Source of the DNA: Bernardetia sp.
GTDB taxonomy: Bacteria > Bacteroidota > Bacteroidia > Cytophagales > Bernardetiaceae
DNA: 64,000 nt
Direction: 5' to 3'
Assembly (NCBI GenBank): GCA_020630575.1
Contig: JAHDBD010000003.1
Location: 1 to 64,000 of the forward strand
In this document: one piece after another, positions 18,601 to 28,340 of the stretch
Numbering within the stretch: position 1 is the stretch's first letter
How the letters are laid out: every line of letters starts with the position of its first letter
Notes under the pieces: generated by a model
Databases searched by the model: none
Seen by the model: only the letters and a program-made list of their open reading frames with translations
What the model was told of the DNA's origin: nothing
Translations under genes and position numbers: made by a program

Positions 18601-19757
18601 ATACTCCTAGTGGTGGAGTCATTATTTTATCAGTCAAAGTAGATGAAGAATTAAAAATTGATGTTATAGATACTGGCTTAGGAATATCTGAAGAAGAGCT
18701 TCCTTTGATCTTTAATCGTTTTTATCAGGTTAAACAGAATAGTCAGTCATTACAAGGAGGAACAGGGATAGGATTGGCTCTTTGTAAAGAATTAACTAAA
18801 ATGATGAATGGTTCATTAACAGCAACAAGTATACCTAAAAAAGGTAGTAGATTTATACTCACTTTACCACTAAGAAATGCTGGCACTATTGAAAATGAGA
18901 ATTCAGATATAGTAGTGATATCTGATAATTATGAAAAATCTGAATTGTTAGTTACTCAAAAAGACAAAAGTAAATTTTCTATTTTAATAGTTGAGGATAA
19001 CTTAGATATGCAAAACTTCATAGTTAGTCTATTGAAAGATGATTATGATGTACATACTGCAAATAATGGACAGAAAGCATTAGAGTTATTAAAGCAAGAA
19101 AAAGTAAATTTTCATACAATCATATCAGATATAATGATGCCAGAAATGGATGGCATTACTTTACTCCAAAATCTAAAATCACAAGATGCATGGCGTGCAA
19201 TTCCTGTAATAATGTTAACAGCGATGGGGAAGGAGGAGATAAAGTTGAGCGCATTAAGAATTGGTGTAGATGATTATATTTTAAAACCCTTTTTAAATGA
19301 AGAGCTAAAGGCTCGCCTTTACAATATTATAAAACGTTATGTATCTAAGTTAGAATGGAAGGATGTTGATGTTTCCTTATCCGTAGATCAAGATAAACCA
19401 AAATTACAGGAGTTAAATATAGAAATTACTTCTGAAGAGATGGAGTGGTTAGCAAATGTGGAAGCATATATTTTAAAGGAGTTAGAAAATTATCAATTTA
19501 CGTTAGAAGATTTAGCTGATGCCTTCTGTTTAAGTAAAAAACAATTTGGTCGTAAAATAAAAAAGATTACAGGGTTATCGCCTTCTCACTATCAAAGAGA
19601 AATTTTATTACAAATAGCAAGAGAAAAACTTGAAAATGAATCTGTAGAAAGTATTAAAAGTCTTTCCTACTCATTGGGATTCAAAACTCAACATTACTTT
19701 AGTAAACTTTATGAACAAAGGTTTGGACGAAAACCAAGTCATTATTTGAATAAGTAA
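15642..19757 (+). CDS. Hybrid two-component system sensor/regulator (HTCS)
   Basis: A single protein combining sensor, kinase, receiver and DNA-binding parts, the class that controls polysaccharide use in Bacteroidota. It has a signal peptide (1-21), a periplasmic two-component-regulator propeller to about residue 690, and a Y_Y_Y domain (about 700-778, ending ILPPWYRSIWA). A membrane segment follows near 785-810, then a coiled coil and HisKA SHELRTPLTLI with the phospho-His near 864. Next are an ATPase with DTGLGISEEELP and GGTGIGLALCKEL, and a receiver with ISDIMMPEMDG (phospho-Asp near 1162). A C-terminal AraC-type HTH ends RFGRKPSHYLNK. All key residues are present in 1371 residues. The 21-bp repeats upstream are its likely binding sites, possibly autoregulatory. 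The inducing sugar cannot be read from sequence; the neighbouring GH16 and GH26 enzymes suggest agar or mannan fragments. Confidence 0.95.
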   Translation: MRDLVFTVLLLLLFLPFKLIAQRGNVLVNNYPNSLYGGNTLNTDVAQDSRGVIYIANWEGVIEYDGYYWRTIPINEGVTQELEVSDEGILYILTDNDFGYISFYQTIEPQFHSLLKNSDIEIDIPPLHNLIIHQNNVYFQSVNKLYKYDGKKVSEISRVNLQATVGKLFELNNTLYLTANSIDSNNVSITYLYKLINDKFSSVDTFSKDIDIAHNFINKDTLLLGSFEGSLFTYPKVPVNSVSEITLNEIDKVLSKYGTELNLLQLDSSYLLGSYSAGLFVFDKNFHPTHNITSDKDNILSNRVKSINLDNVNNIWLSSLDGVSKINFKSTITYWDKNNGLKGKPWKIVRNKNMWYILTTFGLQTMNANSSKITSLSDNYYNTDIFFYSKQNKLFTTDFSISRGNSIISLDDTVLYPMQVKNSESLTDNPVKSFFQDPADSNLIWLVLYKGITTLKKEGDSWIIQNTIVEGFDFQVKYSEYIVSDHYGNIWLSYYAGESKNLNTFVCIKRDSINNKFIAKTHINDKDKYWTIPNLLGEKLTFGRCYFDFNTEEFIIDDLLWNKCDSYFSHISRLYDAGAGNIWVQGISKKTGDLIVHRLDRMRNSFVVNMHTLSDIPEESYYIINCEKNGNVWIGTTQKLYLYQPKTISSIKKTPFHTLIRNVKVGKDSVLFLGSYTKKIRDSLYVAIATSDQSETPEIEYNSNNITFEFASPFMLKEQAIEYQYYLEGLEDDWSNWSSKEHSKYYNSLWEGEYVFHVRSKNLYNEISSEATYTFTILPPWYRSIWAYLIYIILFLFLSYVFIVFYTSYLKERNKNLEKIIKERTIEVEKKNIILQQNKIDLQNKTEELKELDKVKSKFYINISHELRTPLTLIMSPIYQILRENRSLPQPVIDNLKVVERNGKNLKTLIDDILDLSKLESEKLQLKEQPTEVISFIKELYSNFQVLAQHLEIEYKFECYLPSTWKWVDQLKLGKIINNLLSNAFKYTPSGGVIILSVKVDEELKIDVIDTGLGISEEELPLIFNRFYQVKQNSQSLQGGTGIGLALCKELTKMMNGSLTATSIPKKGSRFILTLPLRNAGTIENENSDIVVISDNYEKSELLVTQKDKSKFSILIVEDNLDMQNFIVSLLKDDYDVHTANNGQKALELLKQEKVNFHTIISDIMMPEMDGITLLQNLKSQDAWRAIPVIMLTAMGKEEIKLSALRIGVDDYILKPFLNEELKARLYNIIKRYVSKLEWKDVDVSLSVDQDKPKLQELNIEITSEEMEWLANVEAYILKELENYQFTLEDLADAFCLSKKQFGRKIKKITGLSPSHYQREILLQIAREKLENESVESIKSLSYSLGFKTQHYFSKLYEQRFGRKPSHYLNK

Positions 19758-20567
19758 ACAACAGAGAGATTACAAAGTCTTTAACTTCTTAACTCATCGA
19801 CTCACAAGTAAAAGACCTAACTCCTATTCTCAATTTTTTAAAGATTTAATAAAAAGAGATAGCTTTTGTAAAAACTAAATCTGAACTCGGTTATATACAT
19901 ATTTTTATCATTACTTGAAGTTTGTTTTACCAGGACAATAAGCACTAAGAGCGGAGTCTAAACAGAAAGTAAATTCCAAACGAGCTTAAATAAAGGAAAG
20001 TACATAAGTTTTATGATAAATAAAAAAACTCTAAGCTAAAGCTTTATTCCCCTTTTTTTAAACAGAACTTTATTTCATAATAGATTTTTTGAAATAAACA
20101 CACCTCATCATCTTTAAAAAATATTATAATGTATTAATAAATGAGACTTTTACCCTATAAATGTCTCATTTGTTGTACTAATGAAATCTTTACTTCTATA
20201 AAGGTCTTATTTGTTATAGTAAATGTCCTATTTGTTAATGTCTATTTTCTCAAATTGCAGCCATAATCTAATTACTAGAGATAGATATATATTAAAATAT
20301 CACACCTGATTACTATGGAAAAGGGCTATTTATTATTTTCTCTCTACGTATTTCATTTGAAGGTATGACTTAAAACGATTTAATCAATTTTGATACTTAG
20401 AGGACTTATCTGAGTTCGTTGAGAATAATCACATAAAAGTAATATCAATCTTATACAGTTTTATTAGCTTTTTAATTTAAGCTATATAGCCTTGTAAAGC
20501 TACTAAACTAATACTGTATTTATACTTAACTAATAACTATTAAAAATCCACGCTAAACATCATTTTT
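19758..20567. other. 810-bp intergenic region after the HTCS gene
   Basis: No gene recognised. It is very AT-rich and contains the second cluster of 21-bp repeats (20162-20237, minus orientation), with one unit-like sequence in plus orientation near 20135. The length and the operator suggest a long regulated promoter for the downstream genes. No clear terminator for the HTCS gene was seen. Confidence 0.6.
20162..20237 (-). promoter_or_regulatory. 21-bp-period direct repeats, second cluster
   Basis: On the minus strand the units read CAACAAATGAGACA (20162-20175), AACAAATAAGACC (20203-20215) and TAACAAATAGGACA (20224-20237). The last two are spaced 21 bp. A poorly conserved unit fits the gap near 20183. 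The cluster lies 330 bp before the outer-membrane protein gene at 20568. Confidence 0.6.
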
Positions 20568-21158
20568 ATGAAAAACTGTATCTGTATGACTCTATTTTTA
20601 ATCACACTTCATATTTTATCAACTTCTTTGAAAGCTCAAGATTCCGAATCAGAAGACTTACACTCTTTAAACGTCATTCCTAAAATAGAAATTGTGCTAG
20701 TGCAAGGAATTGGATCTGCATTTGAATTTCCTGTAGGCAAAAGCTCTATTCTTGAAGTGGGCGCTGGTTTGGGAATTGGATACAGTAACATTAGTAATGC
20801 TGAGACCTGGGTTGTTGATAAGCCCGTCGTTTATGCTAAAGGCATATACAAGTTATATTATAATAGAAAAAAGAGATTAAAAAAAAATAAGTCTATTTCA
20901 AATAACAGTGGAAATTATGTAGGTTCTCGTATTAAGTACGCTTCAAACGAATTAAATACAACTAATCCTAATGCAATAGTCAATGAATTGCAAAATGTAG
21001 TTTTATGGGATGTTCGTTGGGGAATCCAAAGAACTATATACAAAAGGTTGTTATTCAGTCTCAGCTTAGGAGTAGGTTATGGTCATAACCTAGATATAGA
21101 CTTTACATTTCCTTTTTATGAAGGCGATATCAGTTTTGCTTATAAACTTCGGAATTGA
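20568..21158 (+). CDS. Putative outer-membrane beta-barrel protein
   Basis: A secreted protein of 196 residues with a cleavable signal (hydrophobic CMTLFLITLHILSTSLKAQ). The rest shows alternating short amphipathic strands rich in Gly and aromatic residues, for example VGAGLGIGYSN and FSLSLGVGYGHNL. It ends in a short strand (DISFAYKLRN) typical of small outer-membrane barrels. The barrel type and ligand are not recognised. It precedes the GH16 gene by 134 bp on the same strand and follows a long region with HTCS-type repeats, so co-expression with the secreted enzymes is plausible. Confidence 0.6.
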   Translation: MKNCICMTLFLITLHILSTSLKAQDSESEDLHSLNVIPKIEIVLVQGIGSAFEFPVGKSSILEVGAGLGIGYSNISNAETWVVDKPVVYAKGIYKLYYNRKKRLKKNKSISNNSGNYVGSRIKYASNELNTTNPNAIVNELQNVVLWDVRWGIQRTIYKRLLFSLSLGVGYGHNLDIDFTFPFYEGDISFAYKLRN

Positions 21159-21292
21159 TGTTAGCTATACTCAACACATGAATCTCTTTATTTCTAAAAA
21201 CAATATAAATTATTAATATAATTTATTTACTCTATACCCCTTTATATTTCGAACATAATTATTTTTTGAAAATTTATTTAACTTAAAAGAAC

Positions 21293-22877
21293 ATGTCTTA
21301 CAAATCAATTACAAATTGGATGGCAGTGATATGCTTATCACTCTTATTCTGCAGCAATATTTTTGCGCAATCTCCTTTCTTTAAGCCTGGAGAAGATCCA
21401 ACACCACCTGGAATGAAATGGGTGAAAAATGAAGATCTTTCAGATGAGTTTGAAGGAGATAAGCTTGACGAAGAAAAATGGCTAAATACAGATCCTAATA
21501 GGTGGGTGGGTAGACCTCCTGGTTTATTTATGAGAGAAGCAATTAGTCAAAGTGAAGGAACTCTGCAAATTACAGCAAGAAAACTTAATACTCCTAGAGT
21601 AGTAAAAGATTCAACATTTACTCATCAAGGAGGATTAGTAGCCTCAAAAAACAAAGGTCTTTATGGTTATTATGAATGTAAAGTAAAAGCAAGCAAAACC
21701 TTTATGTCTACGACCTTTTGGTTAAATGAATGACCCAGGATGTCAAAGTCGAAAGACGGAGTTAGACATTCAAGAGTGTGTAGGAATAGGAACCAAATAT
21801 GAATGGGCTAAAAGATACGCATATACAATACACTCTAATACACATGATTGGCGTCAAAAAGGCTGTAAACGATCAGAGTCAAGAGGAAATGAGGCTGAGC
21901 TTGAGTCAGGAACGGTATATGACGATTATCATGTATATGGGGCGTGGTGGAAAAGTCCTACTGAAATCTTATTCTTTTTAGATGGTAAATATTTATATAC
22001 GATTACTCCTTCTGTTGATTTCAATATTGAACTAAGTTTAAAGATGGTCGTAGAAACATATGGATGGAATCCTCCGAAAAATGGGCAAGACGGAATGAAT
22101 AGTTCTTATGAAGAAAGAACTGCTTACTATGATTGGGTTCGTTCTTATACATTGGAAGAAATATCTACTTCTATTCCTACTGAAGTTTTTTTTATTGTGA
22201 ATAGAGAAACTGGTAAAAAAATAAGAACTAGAAGTAACATAGATGGAGATAATATAGAGTTAGTTCCAGCATCTTGGGCAGGAACACCTACCAAATGGCA
22301 AAAAGTGAATGCTGAAAATGGATACTTCCATCTAAAAAATGTTGATAATGGCATGTACTTTCGTCCAGCTAGTAGAGATAATGGAAGTTTATTAGTACAA
22401 CGTCCAAGTTTTTACAAAGGAGATTCTACAAAATGGATTGAAATAGAGGTATCTGGATCACCTAACTACTTTTATTTACTCAACAAAGCTACAGGAAGTT
22501 ATTTCCGTCCTGAAACAGGTGATACATACTCACCTATTATACAACGACCTACTACTTATAGTGGAACATTTACTCAGTGGCAATTTATTCCAGTAAATCC
22601 TACTACTACTTTAGGAAAAGTAGCTTTAAAAGGTCAAATAAATGAAATATCTATTTATCCTAACCCATTAGATGATGGTAATTTGAGTTTTCAAATTCCT
22701 ACTGGAAAATCTTTTGATATATCTATTTTTGATCAACAAGGAAGAGTGGTTTACTCTGCTCAAAAAGTAGATAGTAATTTGAAGATTAGTCGTAGTATAC
22801 TACCAACATCAGGTCTATACATTATAGAGTTCACTTCTGAAGATGGAGTAGAGCAAAGAAAATTAGTAGTTGAGTAA
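21293..22877 (+). pseudogene. GH16 beta-agarase-like gene with frameshift, ricin-type and T9SS domains
   Basis: Two overlapping reading frames (21293-21733 and 21726-22877) are halves of one secreted glycoside hydrolase. The first has a signal peptide and the N-terminal GH16 half (DLSDEFEGDKLDEEKW, THQGGLVASKNKGLYGYYECKVKASKTF). The second begins with DPGCQSRKTELDIQECVG, which holds the catalytic E-x-D-x-x-E, and continues through HSNTHDW, DYHVYGAWWKS and YYDWVRSYTL. This pattern fits GH16 agarases and porphyranases, which cut red-algal galactans. A three-part beta-trefoil with repeated FRPxxxD and QRPxxY motifs follows, then a T9SS sorting domain (ISIYPNPL to KLVVE). The join at about 21722-21735 needs a +1 shift. 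It is a true mutation, a sequencing error or, less likely, recoding. The second frame alone has no signal peptide. Confidence 0.85.
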
Positions 22878-23156
22878 ATCAATTCAATAAGTTATTATAA
22901 ACTCATATATCATAGTATATAATTTTATAATAAATTATTTACTTTTTAAATATAAATACTACATTGTTTATTTTATAAGTATCAAAATTTCCACAAATAT
23001 ATCAATTATCTATAGGAGAACTGTACTAAAATTCACTAAAGCATTTTAATCAAAAAAAGCACCTTTTTGTTGAAAAGATACTCATAAGCTTAATAATAAA
23101 AGGTGAGAATCTTGGTACGGTCCTCCTATATTTTTCTAATTTTTAAATAAATATTT

Positions 23157-25061
23157 ATGACTATTTTCAAGACAATAAAAATATTTGTACTACTATGTAC
23201 TATTTTTGTTTCAACAAGTACACAAGCACAGATAGACAGTAGTGCAACACAATTAGTAAAGAATTTATATGGTAATTTAAAAGAAGTCGCTTGGAATGAA
23301 AAAGGAGTCCTTTTTGGTCAAGAACACTTTAATAGTTTTGCATATCCTCTTGGTACTCGTGAAGATCCTAATACGTCTGATTGCAAAGATGTAACTGGAA
23401 AACATCCTGGAGTTTTGGGACAAGATTTTAATTTTTATATCAATAACAGTCCAAATGAATATAGAAGACATCTTGCTGCTGCTAGAAAAGCGTACGAATT
23501 AGGTTGTGTAGTGACATTTGATTTTCACTTGAGTGGTAAAGACACTGACACATATAAATATACTGAATTATCAAAAAACTTGATGTTCGATATTGTAAAT
23601 TCAGAAGGCGCAGAGAGAGAATGGCTTGAAAATGAGCTTGATAAGGCAATATCAATAGTAAATGAACTTGATTTTCCTATAGTAGTTCGCCTTTTTCATG
23701 AAATGAATGGAGATTGGTTTTGGTGGGGTACTAAAGCTAAAGGAGATGTACAAACTTTTATAGATTTGTATAAATTTTCTGTAGACTATATGAAAGCACG
23801 TACTGACAATGTTCTATTTGCCTGGTCTCCAAATTTTGATACAAAGCCTGACTATTTTGAAGAATATTATCCTGGAGATGATTATGCAGATGTAGTAGGT
23901 CTGGATTTTTATGATCAAGGTAACTCTGGTTATGAATCATTTGAAACAATGACAATTGAATTGGAGCGTGTTAGTGATTTTGCTTGGAATCATAACAAAA
24001 TACCAGTATTCTCAGAAACAGGTAATCGAGTTAAATCACCAGATGCTTATCCACTATGGTGGTATAATGTACAGAGTAGTATTCAAAGTAGCAATAGAGC
24101 ATTTAAGATTGCTTGGATGCTTACTTGGATTAACCAAGATTGGGGACATCCTCCTTTTCCTTATGTTGCATACAATGAAAGTCCAGAAGTTACTAAAAAT
24201 GCTTTTAATAAGTTTGTGGATATGAACACTACTCTAATGCAGCCAGATGTTGAATCAATAAATATGTATGATAGTTCATTATTTACGGATAAAGCAACTG
24301 GAGACCAAGATGGAGATCAAGATGGAGACCAAGATGGAGACCAAGATGGAGATATTACTTCTACTGAAGTTTTTTTTATTGTGAATAGAGAAACTGGTAA
24401 AAAAATAAGAACTAGAAGTAACATAGATGGAGATAATATAGAGTTAGTTCCAGCATCTTGGGCAGGAACACCTACCAAATGGCAAAAAGTGAATGCTGAA
24501 AATGGATACTTCCATCTAAAAAATGTTGATAATGGCATGTACTTTCGTCCAGCTAGTAGAGATAATGGAAGTTTATTAGTACAACGTCCAAGTTTTTACA
24601 AAGGAGATTCTACAAAATGGATTGAAATAGAGGTATCTGGATCACCTAACTACTTTTATTTACTCAACAAAGCTACAGGAAGTTATTTCCGTCCTGAAAC
24701 AGGTGATACATACTCACCTATTATACAACGACCTACTACTTATAGTGGAACATTTACTCAGTGGCAATTTATTCCAGTAAATCCTACTACTACTTTAGGA
24801 AAAGTAGCTTTAAAAGGTCAAATAAATGAAATATCTATTTATCCTAACCCATTAGATGATGGTAATTTGAGTTTTCAAATTCCTACTGGAAAATCTTTTG
24901 ATATAACTATTTTTGACCAACAAGGAAGAGTCATTTATTCTGTTCAAAAAGTGAATAATAATTTGAAGATCAACCGTAGTGTACTACCCTCATCAGGTCT
25001 ATATATTATAGAATTTACCTCTGAAGATGGGATAGAGCAAAGAAAACTAGTAGTTGAGTAA
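23157..25061 (+). CDS. Secreted GH26 beta-mannanase-like enzyme with ricin-type and T9SS domains
   Basis: A 634-residue exported enzyme. Signal peptide 1-24 (ending STQAQ). GH26 catalytic domain to about residue 360, with acid/base Glu near 181 in VRLFHEMNGDWFWWG and nucleophile Glu near 287 in VFSETGNR. GH26 enzymes mostly hydrolyse beta-mannan; the exact substrate is not fixed here. A DQDG repeat linker (about 381-399, encoded by a 12-bp tandem repeat) leads to a beta-trefoil carbohydrate-binding module and a T9SS type A sorting domain. The last 230 residues are almost the same as in the GH16 protein upstream. DNA identity is complete over 545 bp (24361-24905 versus 22177-22721), so this module was copied or converted recently. 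Confidence 0.93.
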   Translation: MTIFKTIKIFVLLCTIFVSTSTQAQIDSSATQLVKNLYGNLKEVAWNEKGVLFGQEHFNSFAYPLGTREDPNTSDCKDVTGKHPGVLGQDFNFYINNSPNEYRRHLAAARKAYELGCVVTFDFHLSGKDTDTYKYTELSKNLMFDIVNSEGAEREWLENELDKAISIVNELDFPIVVRLFHEMNGDWFWWGTKAKGDVQTFIDLYKFSVDYMKARTDNVLFAWSPNFDTKPDYFEEYYPGDDYADVVGLDFYDQGNSGYESFETMTIELERVSDFAWNHNKIPVFSETGNRVKSPDAYPLWWYNVQSSIQSSNRAFKIAWMLTWINQDWGHPPFPYVAYNESPEVTKNAFNKFVDMNTTLMQPDVESINMYDSSLFTDKATGDQDGDQDGDQDGDQDGDITSTEVFFIVNRETGKKIRTRSNIDGDNIELVPASWAGTPTKWQKVNAENGYFHLKNVDNGMYFRPASRDNGSLLVQRPSFYKGDSTKWIEIEVSGSPNYFYLLNKATGSYFRPETGDTYSPIIQRPTTYSGTFTQWQFIPVNPTTTLGKVALKGQINEISIYPNPLDDGNLSFQIPTGKSFDITIFDQQGRVIYSVQKVNNNLKINRSVLPSSGLYIIEFTSEDGIEQRKLVVE

Positions 25062-25347
25062 ATCAATCCAGTAATTTAAGATAAACTTATAATTTTAGAG
25101 CTTTAGTAAAACTAATTATGTGTCAAATTCTATTTGGTTATTCTCTTGAATACCTTGATTTATGTGATAAAACTATGTCAATTTCATTGTATAACATGGG
25201 GTAAACAGAATATTATTTTGATAAAAATCTTATTTACAAAAGCTCTAATTATGGTAGAAGTATTAACACGATACTTAAAAAAGTGTTTTTTATATATAAA
25301 ATTGTAATTAAATAATACTAATAATAAATATTTAAAGTAAATGAAAA

Positions 25348-28266
25348 ATGCAAAAAGCAATTATCTTTTTAATAATATCATTATTAACAGTAAATCACGC
25401 TTTCAGTCAATCAACTAATTCATCAGATGTTGGGGAGGGTATGAACAGAACAGGTTTTGTCCATCGTTACAAAGATTGGATATATCCTAATAATATACTA
25501 TCAGAGTGGAAAAAGACTAGAGGTAATATTAATCCTCAATCTATCAGTGGTTTATTAACTAATCCTTATAGACAGGATGGAACAAGTTTGAGCTATGGGA
25601 TTTCAATACCTTCTAATTTTACTGGAAAAATTCCTATTTTTACAGAAGGCAATTGGTGGCCCACAATTGGAAACAGCCAAACACCTCCTTTAACTTATTC
25701 AGATTTAAGTACAGACACTGGTATTGCATACTCAAATGGAAACATAGTTAATACTACCACTGTTACCCGAAGAGGTATTGACAGAGTGAAAATTGTAAAC
25801 AAAACACCATATAGTTATTTAGTATCATCAGGTACTTTTCCTGGTAATGAACAACCAGGACAAGTTATGACAGTTATTCCTCCAAACGGAGATAACCAAC
25901 TACCCATTCCTCCTAAAGACTGGTGGGAGTTTAGCTTTAATGGAGGGCAAGTAATTAGTGCTGTTCCTGAAGTGTACTCCTCAGTAGCTGGACTTAACCC
26001 ATTAGATGCACCAGGTTGGAAACACTCTTCATGGTCTCCTATGTATAAGGGGGGGATTCAAGCTAAAGATTATGGAACAGCAGGTTTTGCTTATACATTT
26101 GGATCTCTGTTTGGAAGAAATGATGGTGTATATGATTTAACAAATGTTCTGTTTGCAGGCTTTCATACCAATGAAGGTTACGACCCTTTAGTTTCTGGAG
26201 ACCCAGGATATGGTTGCGCTTTCTATATCAATGGAAAAGTACAAGCTGTAATGGATATTAGTCTAACTAGCAAATACACTGCAAAAGCTGTTATTGTTGC
26301 AAATAAAAGACATAATCCTGAGTCTAAAAATTCTCCGTTTGATAATACCTTTTTGCAACTTGTTTCTACTATTGGTGTTATGCCCAATGAGACTGCAGAA
26401 TTACATTATATAACACATGCAGAAGCAGCAAGAATTATAAATACTTACAGTTCTAATAATGAATGGAAAAAAATAGAAAAACAGTATCAGTCAAATACTC
26501 AAGCTACAATTGAAAATGTTCCATTACCAGCTATTATTCCTAGTCAAGATATATTACAAAGCTCTTGTACAGATGGTATACAAAATGGAAATGAAACAGG
26601 AATTGATTGTGGAGGGGAGTGTAATGATTGTAATGCAGAGCTAGGTCTGGTTATGGGAAAATTTGTTCCTAATACAGGGACTTTATTAGCTGTTGGTCAA
26701 GATGCTTCAAGTATCGATCTTTTTTCATCATCTATGAATACTGTTCCAGCAGCAGTAAGTGGATACACAAGTCTTAGAAATTTAGAAGGAATAGATACAG
26801 AAGCTTCTTATGGTACAGGACCACAGAATCTATCTCGTTTAGCAACAGATTACCCCAATAGTGCCTTAGTCGTTGCAGTATATCTTGTAGATCAGCTAAA
26901 TGAAATCAATTCAGGTTTGTTAGATACTAATATAGACTTACTTATTGACAAGTTAGTTGATTTGGACAGACCTATCTATTTAAGATGGGGATATGAATTT
27001 GACGGTGTTCATAATCACTATGATCCCAATCAATTTATTCTAGCATGGAGAAAGATGTACAATAGAATAAAACAAAAAAGAGCTGAAAATAATATTGCAA
27101 TGGTATGGCATTCTGGAGCATTTTGTGGTGGACAAACCTATCTAAATTATCCTATAACTTCATGGTATCCAGGAAAAACATATGTTGATCTGATGGGCAT
27201 TTCTGTATTCACGCCACAAGACTGTAATTATCAAGCACAAGATATAGTCGTGAATTTTGCTCGAACAGAAATGAAACCTGTAATCATTGCAGAAGCTACT
27301 CCACAAGGATACAATGTTAGAGACAAAACAATCGCACCTGTATTAGGCAATAGTAGAGGTATAAAAACACCAAAAACATCTCAACAAATATGGGATGAGT
27401 GGTATAAACCCTTCTTTAATTATATCAAATCTAATAGAGATGTAATTCGTTTAGTAACTTATATAAATGCTGAATGGGATTCACAAGGTTTTTGGGACGC
27501 TCCATACGAAAAGGGATATTGGGGAGATTCAAGAATTCAATCTAATAGTTTGATTAGATCGAATTGGAATACTCAAATCAACACTTCTGAATGGATAAAA
27601 GGATCCGAAAATCTTTTTGAACGTATCGGTTTTATACAAAATAGTGTTACAACCCCAACTTGTTTTGATAATATAAAAAATGGTGATGAAACTGGAATAG
27701 ATTGTGGAGGAACGAGTTGTATCCCTTGTGCTAATGAGAATACTGTAAATGTTTGTTCTGATTTTGGAATTTCCTATATAAATAATACTACCGTAAGAGT
27801 TTTTCACAAGGATTTAGGCTTTCAAAGTAGTATTTATATTTGTGTAAACAATAATTGTTATGCGCCTAGGTTAGAAAATGGATATTACTATTATGACTTT
27901 AGCCAATCAATTACTAGTAATGCTGTTACCATGGAACTTGGTCAAAACTATACGATTAAATTTTTAGCAGACTTCGCTAATGTTGCAGAGAAAGTAGTAA
28001 CTTTTAATACACGAAGCTGTGATTTCATAGTCGCAAGGAGAGTATCAAATATAAAAAAGGTAGTAATTTCCCCAAACCCTTCGTCTCAGTTTATTGAATT
28101 GAAGGGAGAAAATATTTCTGACAAAACTCAGTATAGAATATTTAATAAATTTGGTAAGGAAATGATGAATGGTAGAGGAAAAACAGTAGATATTCAGCAA
28201 CTTCCTAACGGCTTATATTGGTTAAAAACAGATAAGAATGAATCTCAGTCTTTTATAAAAGAATAG
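25348..28266 (+). CDS. Multidomain secreted protein with GH26-like domain and T9SS signal
   Basis: A 972-residue protein with signal peptide (ending NHAFSQ). Residues 25-400 form a domain rich in Trp, Gly and Asn that I do not recognise (for example TEGNWWPTIGNSQTPP and PGWKHSSWSPMYKGG). A Cys-rich motif CTDGIQNGNETGIDCGG follows, then a GH26-like TIM barrel with IYLRWGYEFDG (acid/base Glu near 549) and PVIIAEATPQG (nucleophile Glu near 648). A second copy of the Cys motif (CFDNIKNGDETGIDCGG) comes next, then a small beta domain and a T9SS sorting domain (VVISPNPSSQF to SFIKE). The two Cys motifs bracket the catalytic domain like hinges. The glycosidase call is firm on the two Glu motifs; the substrate and the N-terminal domain are unknown. 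It lacks the trefoil shared by its neighbours. Confidence 0.85.
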   Translation: MQKAIIFLIISLLTVNHAFSQSTNSSDVGEGMNRTGFVHRYKDWIYPNNILSEWKKTRGNINPQSISGLLTNPYRQDGTSLSYGISIPSNFTGKIPIFTEGNWWPTIGNSQTPPLTYSDLSTDTGIAYSNGNIVNTTTVTRRGIDRVKIVNKTPYSYLVSSGTFPGNEQPGQVMTVIPPNGDNQLPIPPKDWWEFSFNGGQVISAVPEVYSSVAGLNPLDAPGWKHSSWSPMYKGGIQAKDYGTAGFAYTFGSLFGRNDGVYDLTNVLFAGFHTNEGYDPLVSGDPGYGCAFYINGKVQAVMDISLTSKYTAKAVIVANKRHNPESKNSPFDNTFLQLVSTIGVMPNETAELHYITHAEAARIINTYSSNNEWKKIEKQYQSNTQATIENVPLPAIIPSQDILQSSCTDGIQNGNETGIDCGGECNDCNAELGLVMGKFVPNTGTLLAVGQDASSIDLFSSSMNTVPAAVSGYTSLRNLEGIDTEASYGTGPQNLSRLATDYPNSALVVAVYLVDQLNEINSGLLDTNIDLLIDKLVDLDRPIYLRWGYEFDGVHNHYDPNQFILAWRKMYNRIKQKRAENNIAMVWHSGAFCGGQTYLNYPITSWYPGKTYVDLMGISVFTPQDCNYQAQDIVVNFARTEMKPVIIAEATPQGYNVRDKTIAPVLGNSRGIKTPKTSQQIWDEWYKPFFNYIKSNRDVIRLVTYINAEWDSQGFWDAPYEKGYWGDSRIQSNSLIRSNWNTQINTSEWIKGSENLFERIGFIQNSVTTPTCFDNIKNGDETGIDCGGTSCIPCANENTVNVCSDFGISYINNTTVRVFHKDLGFQSSIYICVNNNCYAPRLENGYYYYDFSQSITSNAVTMELGQNYTIKFLADFANVAEKVVTFNTRSCDFIVARRVSNIKKVVISPNPSSQFIELKGENISDKTQYRIFNKFGKEMMNGRGKTVDIQQLPNGLYWLKTDKNESQSFIKE

Positions 28267-28305
28267 AACATTTCACCTGATTTTTTATAAGTAATCTTAA
28301 AAGTA

Positions 28306-28340
28306 GTGGGATTTCTAATAAAGATTTCCCACCTTTTTTT
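28306..28340 (+). terminator. Terminator after the GH26-like gene
   Basis: Stem ends GTGGGA and TCCCAC, an AT-rich loop, then a run of eight T. It lies about 40 bp after the stop at 28266 and closes the enzyme cluster. Confidence 0.8.

Noticed and set aside
21726..22877. Second half of GH16 as a separate gene starting at 21726
   Set aside because: It lacks a signal peptide and half of the GH16 fold, and it continues the upstream frame after a single shift.
23277..24538. Several 60-90-residue frames opposite or within the GH26 gene
   Set aside because: Antisense or out-of-frame shadows of the GH26 coding sequence.
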